Positions 1 to 11,075 of a stretch of 64,000 nt of DNA are shown here, piece after piece; the stretch's first letter is position 1; each line of letters begins with the position of its first letter. The stretch is from positions 66,619,140 through 66,683,139 of the forward strand of contig JAVIAB010000101.1 of NCBI GenBank assembly GCA_032433765.1, given 5' to 3'. Below the pieces are notes generated by a model. That model did no database searches and was not told the DNA's origin. It saw only the letters and a program-made list of their open reading frames with translations. This DNA comes from Megaustenia siamemsis. Its lineage: Eukaryota; Mollusca; Gastropoda; Stylommatophora; Ariophantidae. A program made the position numbers and the translations under genes.

Positions 1-430
1 ACAGGTACCCTAGGTCATGCAGGCAAATTTGAAGTTGATGTTCACGAGACAAACACGAATGACAACACATGTGTTCTCGTACAGACGCTTCCTCCATCTT
101 GGTGCTTTATGAAGAAGCAAGAACCCCGCCATATCTCACCATTTTTAGGAATACAGTGTTAATGCTCTCTTTGTGCCCAATTTATATTTGGAGTAAATGA
201 TCAGTAACTTCATTGTAACGTTTTTTTCTTCATGGAGAAGTCCTGAACATTATTTTTAAGCTTTTTGTTTTAGTTGCTAAAAAAAAAGAGAGTCGAATAT
301 CTGATACAACTGTTAAGTACTTTGACAGCTGAAGGGAAACAACGCAGAATATTTTCCCGTGAGCTACTTTCTCCGTGACCGTAATTCTCCAGAACATCTA
401 TTGCCCGTCTTGAATACAGCTTGACTTGAA
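1..430. other. No gene recognised
   Basis: AT-rich sequence without a recognisable coding region or repeat. It ends where the first minisatellite begins. Confidence 0.5.
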
Positions 431-867
431 ACATCGCAAATCGAACATCGCACATCGGAAATCGCACACCGAACTTCGGACATCGAGCATCGCACATCGA
501 ACATCGAATATCGCACATGGGAACATTGCTAATCGAACATCCAATATCGCACATGGGAATATTGCACATCGAATATCGCACATGGGAACATTGCACATCG
601 AACATCGAATATCGCACATGGGAACATTGCACATCGAACATCGAATATCGCACATGGGAACATTGCTAATCGAACATTGCACATCGAATATCGAATATCG
701 CACATGGGAACATTGCACATCGAACATCGAATATCGCACATGGGAACATTGCTAATCGAACATTGCACATCGAATATCGCACATGGGAGCATTGCTAATC
801 GAACATTGCACATCGAACATCGAATATCGCCCATGGGAACATTGCTAATCGAACATTGCACATCGAA
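431..867. repeat. Minisatellite of short ACATCGAA-type units
   Basis: The array is built from 8-12 bp words of the kind catcgaacatcgaatatcgc and cacatgggaacattgc in variable order. It begins with simple catcg words and becomes more regular to the right. It is open in several frames on both strands, as expected for a low-complexity array, so those frames are not genes. A shorter array of the same words lies at 7145-7258, so the two are related or share an origin. Confidence 0.9.
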
Positions 868-1026
868 GACTGGAATATTTGAAAAATACTGACTTCCAAA
901 GTTCTCAGGGATGAAATAACACTGGGGCATTAAATAAATGAAGCAGTAGAAGAAGAGGTAATAACATCCTGGGTTGTGATTGATGTAACTCTCTCGTTCT
1001 TTGTCCTCCACTACCAACAAACGTTG

Positions 1027-1283
1027 GGAGCCGCGATAGCTCAGTGCTTAGTGAACTGGACTACAAAGGACATGGGGTAGGGTTCGATCCAAAACGACGG
1101 CTTCCGGGTTCACCCAGCCTTAAATGGGTACTGGATTTCTTTTCTGGGAAAGTAAAGCAGCACGGGCGTAATACCGACCACATTACCCCAAAAATCATGT
1201 GCAGAAGGTCTGTAAAATATAGGGGCACTAACACCATATTTCCCTATATGCCACTTGGCGTGACGGGGGTACTTTACTTACCG
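1027..1283 (+). mobile_element. SINE-A copy, tRNA-derived, with target-site duplication
   Basis: The copy starts with a tRNA-like head (gccgcgatagctcagtgctt as A box, then ggttcgatcc as B box) and ends in the conserved tail cgtgacgggggtactttact. The flanks carry a 10-bp direct repeat acaaacgttg at 1017-1026 and 1284-1293, the expected target-site duplication. SINEs are transcribed by RNA polymerase III from the A and B boxes and use a LINE reverse transcriptase in trans. Other copies lie at 6152, 13587, 39547, 52011 and 53884. The 106-codon open frame across it is incidental. Confidence 0.9.
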
Positions 1284-1528
1284 ACAAACGTTGATAGTTT
1301 TGTCCTGTTTTCTTTCAGCGATCTGAATTATTTCACCTCAAACGTGATAAGAATGGACCTTTAGTACAGGAAGTTTATAGAAATTGCATCACTCCCATAC
1401 AGTTAGAAGAAAGCCAAGAGTGTGGCCGGAGGAGTACTATTTAGTTTATCGGTCAAGTTTGTTGAGAAGAGATACAAGTCCTACTCATTCTGGAAGTGAC
1501 AAGGGAGGTGACGAATGGCACCGGTGAA

Positions 1529-2129
1529 TCTTTCAATAACAACAAATGCTTTTATGTTGTTTCTTTCAATAACAAGAAATGCTTTTATGTTGCTTCTTTC
1601 AATAACAAGAAATGCTTTTATGCTGCTTCTTTCAATAACAAGAAATGCTTTTATGCTGCTTCTTTCAATAACAAGAAATGCTTTTATGTTGCTTCTTTCA
1701 ATAACAAGAAATGCTTTTATGCTGCCTCTTTCAATAACAAGAAATGCTTTTATGCTGCCTCTTTCAATAACAAGAAATGCTTTTATGCTGCCTCTTTCAA
1801 TAACAAGAAATGCTTTTATGTTGCCTCTTTCAATAACAAGAAATGCTTTTATGCTGCCTCTTTCAGTAACAAGAAATGCTTTTATGCTGCCTCTTTCAAT
1901 AACAAGAAATGCTTTTATGCTGCCTCTTTCAATAACAAGAAATGCTTTTATGCTGCCTCTTTCAATAACAAGAAATGCTTTTATGCTGCCTCTTTCAATA
2001 ACAAGAAATGCTTTTATGCTGCCTCTTTCAATAACAAGAAATGCTTTTATGCTGCCTCTTTCAATAACAAGAAATGCTTTTATGCTGCCTCTTTCAATAA
2101 CAAGAAATGCTTTTATGCTGCCTCTTTCC
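1529..2129. repeat. 33-bp minisatellite, about 18 copies
   Basis: The unit is tctttcaataacaagaaatg plus cttttatgctgcc, 33 bp, repeated about 18 times with very few differences (for example gctgct/gctgcc/gttgcc, and one aataac to agtaac). Because 33 is a multiple of 3, two plus-strand frames stay open across the whole array and give 11-residue repeats (SFNNKKCFYAA and LSITRNAFMLP). Two equally open frames and the lack of a unique coding flank argue against a gene. Near-identity of the units indicates recent expansion. Confidence 0.93.
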
Positions 2130-2472
2130 GTAACTTTTGATCGACTGTAGTGAACGTGTGTTGCTCAATGAAACACTGAAGAAATGCATTTTTTTCTATT
2201 AAAACTGGATGTGTATTTGAAGGATTTGAGGGCGAAATGTCATAATATTTTTTAAAGTAATTAATAACTGACATTATTGTTACTGTACTGTATAGAAATG
2301 AAATGGTTTGTAAAGTAAAATCGTGACACAAATAATTTTGGAATTACATTTTGTTTAGCAAAATGATGATATATTCATAGGTTACACCGAAATTGAAAAC
2401 CAGATATAGTTATGTAAGTTATGTTTTTTTAAATAACTGATGCTAATGAAAAAAAGTAATCATACAATTCCA
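2130..2472. other. No gene recognised
   Basis: AT-rich flank between the 33-bp array and a LINE-E fragment. Nothing recognised. Confidence 0.5.
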
Positions 2473-2745
2473 TCATCATTGAGTGCCGTCTCAACATCGA
2501 AGGCTGGCTAACATGGTGCACCATCCCACTCTGTCTCTTGCTTTAATAATGCAGGTTGTCATAGGCTGACTTGTCAATCTTTTGATGATACTCGTCCATG
2601 CTAGTCTTGGTCTGCCCCAGCCTATGTTACCTTTTTTCCTTTACAAGATTACTTTAGATAGACTTCTATCTTTTAACATGCCCTAAAAATCTCATTTATC
2701 TTGTTTGAATTGTGCTTAGGGTTTTCTTTTCGTTTTTAGTTATTT
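2473..2745 (-). mobile_element. LINE-E 3' fragment
   Basis: Minus-strand reading ends in the LINE-E C-terminal signature (residues like RDRVGWCTM followed by the catcatcattgagtgccgtc 3' end). The same 3' end occurs at 19050, 22990, 31600, 49775 and 63025. The fragment is 5' truncated and carries stops. The tail is a short ATG trinucleotide run, a common 3' end for RTE-like LINEs. Confidence 0.8.
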
Positions 2746-2803
2746 TAAAAATTAAAAGAAAACTACTAGACATAGTTCAAGGACCTTACCATGTTTAGAA
2801 GAA

Positions 2804-3558
2804 AAATTCATGACAAGTTTAATGTGTCACAACCAATAGCAATATGTGTTATAAATAAATCAATCAAAATAAAATTCATGACAAGTTTAATGTGTCACAA
2901 CCAATAGCAATATGTGTTATAAATAAATCTATCAAAATAAAATTCATGATAAGTTTAATGTGTCACAACCAATAGCAATATGTGTTATAAATAAATCTAT
3001 CAAAATAAAATTCATGATAAGTTTAATGTGTCACAACCAATAGCAATATGTGTTATAAATAAATCTATCAAAATAAAATTCATGATAAGTTTAATGTGTC
3101 ACAACCAATAGCAATATGTGTTATAAATAAATCTATCAAAATAAAATTCATGATAAGTTTAATGTGTCACAACCAATAGCAATATGTGTTATAAATAAAT
3201 CTATCAAAATAAAATTCATGATAAGTTTAATGTGTCACAACCAATAGCAATATGTGTTATAAATAAATCTATCAAAATAAAATTCATGACAAGTTTAATG
3301 TGTCACAACCAATAGCAATATGTGTTATAAATAAATCTATCAAAATAAAATTCATGACAAGTTTAATGTGTCACAACCAATAGCAATATGTGTTATAAAT
3401 AAATCTATCAAAATAAAATTCATGACAAGTTTAATGTGTCACAACCAATAGCAATATGTGTTATAAATAAATCTATCAAAATAAAATTCATGACAAGTTT
3501 AATGTGTCACAACCAATAGCAATATGTGTTATAAATAAATCTATCAAAATAAAATTCA
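2804..3558. repeat. 68-bp minisatellite, 11 copies
   Basis: The unit runs from aaaattcatgacaagtttaa to ataaataaatctatc, period 68 bp (the word aatgtgtcac recurs at 2821, 2889 and onward). Copies fall into blocks: the first two and the last four read gacaag, the middle ones gataag, so neighbours are more alike than distant copies, as expected from unequal exchange. The right edge is exactly the ATC tail of a LINE-C fragment. Confidence 0.93.
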
Positions 3559-3755
3559 TCATCATCATCATCATCGTGTGCCTTACCGGTTGGCGTAGGT
3601 GATAATGTCCCTCCACAATCGTCTATCCACAGTGCATCGTATCAGTTCTTTTGTTGACTGTTTTCCATGCCATGACATCAAGCTATCCAGTATTTTCTCT
3701 CTCTGTCGTCCGCGATCTCTCTTTCCTTTTATTTTGCCACTTGTAACCAAGTATA
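3559..3755 (-). mobile_element. LINE-C 3' fragment
   Basis: On the minus strand this encodes the LINE-C C-terminus (RQREKILDSL...TTELIRCTVD...RDIIT) and ends in a run of about six ATC/GAT units at 3556-3574. It matches 17955-18289, 29065-29712, 43095-43340 and 61668-62765. It abuts the 68-bp array, whose last unit runs straight into the tail. Confidence 0.8.
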
Positions 3756-3885
3756 TAAATAAAATTCACTTTTCAGTAATCGAATATGTATAATTTGATA
3801 GTGATACAAGCTTGTTATTACAGGATCCATATGGCGGACAGGTGGCGTGAACCCTTAAAGGCTGTGTCTGAAAAGTATTCCTTGT

Positions 3886-4232
3886 TGTCTTCTTCTTCTA
3901 CCTTTTTAGCTCCCAGTGGAGCATAGGTCTTCAACAAACACTTTCCAAGTCGTTCTGTTTTTTGCCATTCTTGTAAGATCATTCCATGTCTTCCGCATCA
4001 TCTTCATCTCTGCTTCTATCTGTCTTCTCCAAAAATTCATTAGTCATCCTCTTTGTCTTTTCTCCTGGGGATTCCAAAAAAGGGCCTATCGTGTAATACT
4101 CTCAGTTGGCTTAAGTAGTGTGTGTCCTATCCAGCGCCAGACAGAAAGCCCTTCTCTTTCCTGGATGGCGGATTTACTTTTTCTCTCTTTGACGTGTCCA
4201 TGTTTGTCACGTTTTTTCGGCTTATTTTTTTA
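3886..4232 (-). mobile_element. LINE-B 3' fragment
   Basis: Minus-strand LINE-B 3' end, recognised by cttcttctacctttttagct, then ggtcttcaacaaacactttc and the Arg-rich C-terminus. The same order occurs at 4798, 11968, 15330, 22568, 41040 and 54510. The reading frame is broken. Upstream, in the same orientation, it abuts the unclassified repeat Rep-X. Confidence 0.75.
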
Positions 4233-4244
4233 CAGTATGGGATT

Positions 4245-4590
4245 CCTTGTTGTAGTTACTGATATTCCAAGTCTGGCTTGCTGGCGGAGCTACTGAGTTA
4301 AGTGCTCTGTGCAAACCGCGAGCTGTGTGTTTCATCCGATTTGATCGTGTTTTCATATTCCGATTGTTAACGATGAATTATGATAACCAATAACGGGAAA
4401 CATTTGGCTATGTTCACTTTCTGTGCGGTTTCGCCTTATGTCTTTTGGCGTGTGCTGAGACTGCTATGATGGGGCTGCTGCTGCTGCCGTTCTTTGTTTT
4501 GAAGATGAGATCGTAATTTGTATGATTCCACTTGTACGGGCGGTTGAGCAATTATGGATTTTAATTCGTTTACAGTGATACCGGAGCCTT
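4245..4590 (-). repeat. Rep-X copy 1 (unclassified dispersed repeat with small open frame)
   Basis: This stretch, read on the minus strand, matches 51453-51806 on the plus strand over about 350 bp. Both copies carry a short frame starting MEG-GIT and continuing ELKSIIAQPPV...LRSHL. Beyond that the frames part through small indels. Homology continues past the stop into a shared non-coding part (gatgaaacacacagctcacg-like). I do not recognise the family. It is more likely a non-autonomous or fragmentary transposon than a host gene. Confidence 0.65.
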
Positions 4591-4627
4591 CCATAACCAT
4601 AACCATAACTATAACCATAACCATAAC
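4591..4627. repeat. CCATAA hexamer run
   Basis: Six near-perfect CCATAA units at the edge of Rep-X. The second Rep-X copy has only a trace of this. The hexamer is not the usual animal telomere TTAGGG. Confidence 0.85.
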
Positions 4628-4797
4628 TTGTTATCATAGCAGTATAAGGCCTAGATCGATTTACACCAGTGAGGCAGCTAGGCATTTACAAGCAAAAAAA
4701 ACATCAAGAAAATATTGCTAATATGTTATAAAATGTTAGACGATATTAATTTCCGTTAAACATTTGTGGTTTTCATAAATCGCCCATGTGATCCCTT

Positions 4798-5180
4798 TCT
4801 CCTTCTTCTACCTTTCAACTTCTTTTGGGGTATAAATCTTCAACAAACACTTTCCAAAGCCGTTCTGTTTCTTGCAAATATTGTAAGATCACTTCATGTC
4901 TTCCCCATCATCTTCATTTATGCTTCTATTGCCTTCTCCAAGAATATGTTAGTTAACTCGTCTTTTATCTTTGGGGATTACGAAAGAGGGCATGTCGTTT
5001 ATTACTCTTAGTTGGCTTCCTCAGTGTGTCCTACCCAGCGTCATCGTCTTCGTTGTCTCCCTTTATCCACCGGTATTCGATTAGTACATTTTCCACAATT
5101 CTATGTTAGTTATTTTGTCCAGCAATTTCAATCCGTTTATTTTGCGGAAAAATCCACTAATGGAGGTCTCTATCATCCTA
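4798..5180 (-). mobile_element. LINE-B 3' fragment
   Basis: A second minus-strand LINE-B copy with the same landmarks (cttcttctaccttt, caacaaacactttccaaagc, ttccataattctatgttagt-like). It is strongly decayed with frameshifts, and extends 5' as far as the part that reads KIQTFI in better copies. Confidence 0.7.
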
Positions 5181-5410
5181 ATTATTATAATCTTTGATAC
5201 TTGATAATCACCCAACTGAAATTGTTGCTCTTGTTGCTGTTCATGTTACTAGCCAGGAAGAGAAATAATGCGTCGGTGAGAAGCTAACCATAAATACGCC
5301 ACCGTCAGTCAGAACGAGTTAATGCAGCGCGTTTACAGTAGACATTTTAATTCTAGTATTGCAACATTATGTTTATAACAAATGTATTTCTAATCTTACA
5401 ATTATGATTA

Positions 5411-5726
5411 GCGTTCCCCCGTTCTCTAACGAATCGGTACATTGTCCAGATCCAAACCAGAATAGCGCGGGTTTGAATCCCGGAAAGTTAAAACTGAAAT
5501 CATTTTTGGCCATGTAATAAGAAGAGAACAGCTGGAGTATATTGTAACAACTGGAAAATTGGAGGGACGAAGAGATGGAGGGAAGCAAAGAGAAAAAATA
5601 TTAGACAACTTAAGAGAATGGCTTGGCAGTAGGTCAACAACAGAAATGATAAACAACTGTCGAGATCGAAAGTTGTGGAGAGACATGTCCACCTACGCCA
5701 GCAGGCCCGGTACTTGATGATGATGC
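5411..5726 (+). mobile_element. tRNA-like head joined to LINE-D 3' tail (possible SINE)
   Basis: Positions 5411-5485 resemble a tRNA: a D-arm-like taacgaatcggtac and a T-arm-like gcgggtttgaatcccgg (B box at 5470-5480). About a dozen bases later comes the LINE-D 3' end (ttggccatgtaataagaaga ... gcccggtacttgatgatgatg). A tRNA-derived head followed by the 3' tail of a partner LINE is the classical SINE layout. No clear target-site duplication was found, and only one copy exists here, so a chance junction is possible. Confidence 0.45.
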
Positions 5727-5749
5727 TGACCATTTACGATTTGATTCAT

Positions 5750-6150
5750 ATTTTCGATTTGCCAACATTTTTGAAATACTTACCGTTTTTGATTTCCCAC
5801 CATTTTTGAAATACTTACAGTTTTTGATTTGCCCACCATTTTTGAAATACTTACTACAGTTTAGGATTTGCCCACCATTTTTTGAAATACTTACCGTTTT
5901 TGATTTGCCCACCATTTTTGAAATACTTACCGTTTCTGATTTGCCCATCATTTTTTGAAATACTTACCTTTTTTGATTTGCCCATCATTTTTTTAAATAC
6001 TTACCGTTTCTGATTTGCCCATCATTTTTTGAAATACTTACCGTTTATGATTTGCCCATCATTTTTGAAATACTTACCGTTTCTGATTTGCCCACCATTT
6101 TTTTAAATACTTACCGTTTCTGATTTGCCCATCATTTTTTGAAATAGTTA
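5750..6150. repeat. 36-bp minisatellite, about 11 copies
   Basis: The unit reads cccaccatttttgaaatact taccgtttttgatttg, 36 bp. Copies differ at cacc/catc, tttt/ttct and in T-run length. The array is interrupted at its right end by SINE-A; one further partial unit continues at 6405-6440. Confidence 0.9.
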
Positions 6151-6151
6151 A

Positions 6152-6404
6152 AAAGTAAAATACCCCTGTCACGCCAAGTGGCGTATAGGGAAATACGGTG
6201 TTAGTGACCCTATATTTTACATACCTTCAGCACATGATTTTTGGGGTAATGTGGTCGGTATTACGCTCGTGCAGCTTTACTTTCCCAGAAAAAATCCGGT
6301 ACCCATTTAAGACTGGGTGAACCTGGAAGTCGTCGGTTGGGATCGAACCCTACCCCTTGTCCTTTGTAGTCCAGTTCGCTAACCACTGAGCTATCGCGGC
6401 TCCC
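6152..6404 (-). mobile_element. SINE-A copy inserted in the 36-bp array
   Basis: A complete SINE-A in reverse orientation: tail at 6152-6180 (agtaaaatacccctgtcacg), tRNA-like head at 6335-6404 with B box ggatcgaaccc and A box ctgagctatcgc. Array sequence lies on both sides (atcattttttgaaatagtta at 6131 and atcatttttgagatacttac at 6405). That can be read either as a target-site duplication or as two array units. Confidence 0.88.
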
Positions 6405-6440
6405 ATCATTTTTGAGATACTTACCATTTTCGATTTTAGA

Positions 6441-6771
6441 TGCCAAGGATAATTTAATTGCGCAGAAATGCCACCAGGCGTTCGACTTTTCGCCGTTATT
6501 GAAAACAACGGGGGAGAGAGGGAATGAGTGGGTAGGATAGACGTGGGAGGTCTCCAGAATCGACAGGAAGGCAATGATATGAATAAACGACAATTTGTAT
6601 TTGCAAATTTCTAACTGATTTTAAACCGAATCATATTTACTTCTCAGTTTTACGAACTGCTACAGGATATATATGACGTGAGTGAAATAATGCATAACTA
6701 ATGTGGGTATTATTAAAAGATACGGACATGTATGTGCTCTGTTTTTTTTTTATTTGTTTAATTTTACTTTC
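6441..6771. other. No gene recognised
   Basis: Unique sequence. No coding signature. Confidence 0.5.
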
Positions 6772-6831
6772 ACAAATGTTGATTTCACCAATGTTTATTT
6801 CACCAATGTTTATTTCACCAATGTTGATTTT
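6772..6831. repeat. 15-bp tandem repeat, four copies
   Basis: Four units of caccaatgtttattt with ttgat/ttat variants. Confidence 0.85.
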
Positions 6832-7144
6832 CATTTATATAGGTTGATATTGAGGTCAGTTAAAAAAGGGACTTCCTCCCTTGTTAACTAAACTTTTAAT
6901 AGGGCCTGCGAGTTGAGAGGGTTTTACCGAAATCACCCAACGCGTGTGATGTTTCAGCTATGCGAGCTATAGACAGTTAACTTATTTGTACCGTTCCAGT
7001 GCTGATGATGTCTTAAGCTTAATGTGATCCTTTCAGGAATCAGGCCTTTGTAAAACTACAGATGGCTCTGCTTGTGCAAAGAAATGTAGTATGTGTTTCG
7101 TGAACTATTTTTGGTGTTAATTATATTACTCGTTGCTTTATCTT

Positions 7145-7258
7145 CATCGCATATCAAACATGGGACATCGAACATCACACATCGAACATCACACTTCGAA
7201 CATCGAACATCACACACCGAATATCGCACATCGAAAACCTAACTTCGCACATCAAATA
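7145..7258. repeat. Minisatellite of catcgaacatcacac words
   Basis: The words are related to those at 431-867. The right end is the target site of LINE-A: cacatcaaata at 7248-7258 is repeated at 8603-8613. Confidence 0.85.
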
Positions 7259-8602
7259 TCTATCTATCTATCTATTGACCTTTCGAGCCGTAACCGGCCC
7301 ATAGGGCGTAGACCAAGATACACCTTCTCCTATATGAATTTTTGTTCTAGCAGTTTTCTTTTAAAGATATTTTATTAAATCTCGCCATCTGTCTCTGTTC
7401 TGTGCAAGCAGTTCTATCTCATTGAGGGAGCCGATTCCTGCTGCTCTTGCCTCTCTCATCAATGTTCTTCTCAGTGTCTCCCTGGGTCTTCCTCTTTTTC
7501 TTTTACCTGTTGTTTCCCATATGAGGGCTTGCTTTGCTATTCGATTATTATCTCTTCTCATCACATGTCCAACGTATGACCATCGTCTTTTCTTTATTAC
7601 TGAAGATATTAGTGGTTGATTGGCGATTTCTCTAATTTCCTCGTTTGTTTTGAATTCGTTCCATTCTATACCAAGTATTTTCCTTAGACATTTATTTTCG
7701 AATGCGTTCAACTTTGTTTCTATATCTCTTGTTGTTTTCCAGCTTTCACACGCATACGTAAGGGTTGATAGTACATTTGATTTGAATAGCCTAAGTTTTG
7801 TGTTTGTGCTAATGAGTTTTGATTTCCACAACTTTTCAAGGCTTCTGAAAGACATTGCTGCTTTAGCCAGTCTGATTCTAATTTCTTTGCTCGTATCCCC
7901 TTCTCGATCAATGTGACTTCCAAGATAGATAAAGTGATCGATCTCTTCTACTGGTTTGTTTTCCATGTATATTTTGTCACTTGTTGGAATTAAACTTTTC
8001 ATGACTTTAGTCTTTTCATGATTGACCTCAAGCCCAATTTTGCTGGCTATTGATGATAGTTCATTTGTGTTTTCCTGCATCGTTTTATCTGACTGCTGAT
8101 GAGAACTATGTCATCAGCAAAGTCGAGGTCCTCCAAATGGTCTCCTTGTATCCATTCGATGCCTTTATTACCAGTGCAGCATTTCTTCATTATGAAGTCC
8201 ATAACAATTCCAAATAACAAGGGCGATAAAATACATCCTTGTTTAACCCCAGTTTCTATTGGGAAACATTCGCTCAGTCCTTCCTCTGTTCGAACTGCAC
8301 ATGTGTAACCATCATACATGTCTTTGATAATATTTATGATTTTTGATGGTAAACCATATTGCTTCAGAATTTTCCACAAAGAATCTCTATGAATACTATC
8401 AAATGCTTTTTTGAAGTCGATGAAGTTAAGTACAAAAGGTTTTTGCTTTTCAATATGTTCCTCCAATATAAGTCGTAGAGTGAAAATGTGGTCAAGACAG
8501 CTTCTCCCTTTTCTAAACCCAGCCTGTTCTTCACGCATTACTGTATCTATTGAATCCTTTATTCTATTTAGGATGATTTTACAGAATAACTTTGAGGCAA
8601 AT
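7259..8602 (-). mobile_element. LINE-A, 5'-truncated, with 11-bp target-site duplication
   Basis: A minus-strand LINE insertion whose ends are fixed by the direct repeat cacatcaaata at 7248-7258 and 8603-8613. The 3' end is an ATCT/TAGA tetranucleotide tail at 7259-7274, preceded by a short 3' UTR that recurs at 16080-16175 and 39594-39660. The 5' end is cut inside the RT domain, as is usual for target-primed reverse transcription. The target is a minisatellite. Younger than that array. Confidence 0.92.
7361..8597 (-). pseudogene. LINE-A reverse transcriptase, 5'-truncated and frameshifted
   Basis: Non-LTR retrotransposon reverse transcriptase, which copies element RNA at the nicked target. 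The upstream frame is readable from about 8597 (SKLFCKIILNRIKDS) to about 8090. Numbered from the methionine at 8538 it has motif A FIDFKKAFD at residues 39-47, motif B GVKQGC at 97-102 and an intact catalytic FADD at 140-143 (bases 8110-8121). A frameshift near 8080-8090 moves the thumb and C-terminus to the frame 8080-7361 (239 residues), with LGSHIDREGD, a YVGHVMRR motif and a basic TGKRKRGRPRETLRR segment. The endonuclease and the start of RT are missing. RTE-like or related clade; the exact clade is not settled. Confidence 0.9.
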
Positions 8603-8613
8603 CACATCAAATA

Positions 8614-9307
8614 ACAGTTCATAAATGCCCATATCTACTCCTCAAAAAACCCGCAGCTTGAAACTACCTTAAACTTAAACTAAGATGTTCCAAAAGGGAT
8701 CCATTGTTCCTCCTACAGCTCTTGTCCTGAAAGTCGTCTCCGAACTGTAGATGCACGAATATCCTTTGCATCTTTATCTCGTCCTGCTTCATTTATAAGT
8801 ACTAGTATATACGATACGTTTAGCGCATGATCATATCGGCCAACGTCGTGACGTAGAATGCACGTTTAGCAACGATTGATGGACGCAGAATGCTTAATTC
8901 GCTAAGTAGACCGCAGCAAGGTGCACAAATACCGAATCACCGGTGCATTTTTATTAAAATATAACATTCAACTGACTTTGCAAATAAATTTACATCAGAG
9001 AGCTGGAAATAATCAGACGTCGAACTAATTATACGGTGGTAAAGGAACATATTGCAAAGTCAGGACGTATCACATAGTCTAAATAAATTGTCGTCGCACT
9101 CTAAGTAGTAATGTATTGTTTACCTCTGTCAAAGTCATTTAATATTGGCAGAACCGGTCAGTCTGTCTGTTCTGTCGTTGTCCTTAACATCAGCATGACC
9201 TGAGACATACAAGAAAGTGATGCTGCAAATCTTGGATCTCTGCATTGATCTCGACTATTGGCGATGAATTAAGCCGGGCTCAACGTTGCTGATCATGTTG
9301 AGTCAAT
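8614..9307. other. No gene recognised
   Basis: Unique-looking sequence to the right of LINE-A. No coding signature or repeat found. Confidence 0.5.
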
Positions 9308-9365
9308 CAGCACACACACACACACCTGCATGCACGCACACACACACAAACACACGCACGCATAT
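9308..9365. repeat. CA-rich microsatellite
   Basis: Runs of CACACA mixed with TGCACG and CACGCACG. Confidence 0.9.
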
Positions 9366-9861
9366 GCTTACACTTTTGAGTGTTCAACCAAACAAAAATC
9401 ATTTTCGTCGCTGCCATTATTTCCACTATCAAACTACCGGTCGTTATTACGTAACTTCCGTTATCCTCTTAACTAGTTATGCCACTATATCGGGCAGTGA
9501 AAGTCCAAGCGGTCCTTTGATGGCGTAACACAGAGTCATCCGTGTTGAATCTAAGAACACGGGTTTGGGCAGTAATCTGAAACCTAAAGCTCACCGAGAA
9601 CGGTGGTGACATGAGAGTGCGGATTTTGCGGCAACATTTGTTTATGTCCTTGCCATCTCATATTCCATACAAACTGGAACCAAGTCCTTCCAAGTATATA
9701 ACAAACATACATTTTCTAACCGTTTCCATAATAATAAATTACCATAAAACGCTGATTATTTGAGAGCTGCGTATATTCAAACAACACATGACCACGTCAA
9801 TTGAATAATTCTCAATTAATTCTATTCAGCAAACCTAAAACCCAACGACAAGCACCAGGAT
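9366..9861. other. No gene recognised
   Basis: No coding signature. Leads into the next array. Confidence 0.45.
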
Positions 9862-11075
9862 CTGGACTATGTCACTATTTCAGCAATGACTAGAATGTCA
9901 ATATCTCAAGATTGACTAGACTATTTCACTATCAAAGCATTGACTAGAATGTCATTATCTCAGCATTGACTAGCATGTTATTATATCAGCATTGATTTGA
10001 CTCTGTCACTATCCCAGCATAGACAAGAATGTCATTATCTCAGCATTGACTAGACTCTATCACTAACCCAGCATTGACTAGAATGTCATTATCTCAGCAT
10101 TGACTAGACTATGTCACTATCCCAGCATTGACTCGAAACTATCTCAGCATTGACTAGAATGTCATTATCTCAGCATTGACTTGAATCTGCCACTATTTCA
10201 GCATTGACTAGAATGTCATTATCTCAGCATTGACTAGACTATGTCACTATTCAAGCATTGGCTAGAATGTCATTATCTCAGTATTGACTTGACTCTGTCA
10301 CTATCCCAGCATTGACTAGAATGTTATTATCTAAGCATTGACTTGACTCTGCCACTATTTAAGCATTGACTAGAATGTCATTATCTAAGCAGTGACTTGG
10401 CTCTGCCACTATTTTAGCATTGACTAGAATGTCATTATCTAAGCATTGACTTGACTCTGCCACTATTTAAGCATTGACTAGAATGTCATTATCTAAGCAT
10501 TGACTTGACTCTGCCACTATTTAAGCATTGCTTTGATTCAAGCACATTCTCAGCACTCAGCGTTGACTTAACTCTGTCACTATCTTATCATTGACTTGAC
10601 TGTGTGAATATCGTATCACTCAGCGCTTAGTAGTAGCATTAACCTGACTCTGTCACAATCTCAGCACTCATCATTGACTAGACTGTCATTATCCCTGAAC
10701 TCAGCATTGACACGACTCTGTCACAATCTCAGCACTCATCATTGACTAGACTGTCACTATCCCTGAACTCAGCATTGACACGACTCTGTCTCAGCACTCA
10801 GCATTGACTTCACTACGTCACTATCTCATCACTTAGCCTTTACGCAACGCTGTCATTATCTCAGCACTCAGCATTTGCTTGACTTTGTCACTATCTCAGC
10901 ATTTATTTGACTCTGTCTCTATCTCAGAACTCAGCATTGACTTGACTATGCTACTATCTCATCACTCTGGATTTACTATATTCTCTTACTATCTCATTAC
11001 TCAACATTATCTGACTTTGCCAATATCTGAGCATTGACTTGACTCTGTCACTACCTCATCACTCAACATTGACTT
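9862..11075. repeat. Minisatellite with alternating 26- and 28-bp units
   Basis: Two unit types alternate: gcattgactagaatgtcatt atctaa (26 bp) and gcattgacttgactctgcca ctatttaa (28 bp), a 54-bp dimer that is clearest at 10300-10520. The right half (from about 10550) is more degenerate and has an inserted cactcagc word. No long open frame. Confidence 0.88.

Noticed and set aside
1496..2150. Two 11-residue-repeat proteins of over 200 residues
   Set aside because: The 33-bp array is open in two frames. No signal peptide, promoter or unique domain.
4591..4627. Telomere-like repeat
   Set aside because: Six CCATAA units only, not the standard animal telomere motif, and embedded at the edge of a dispersed repeat.
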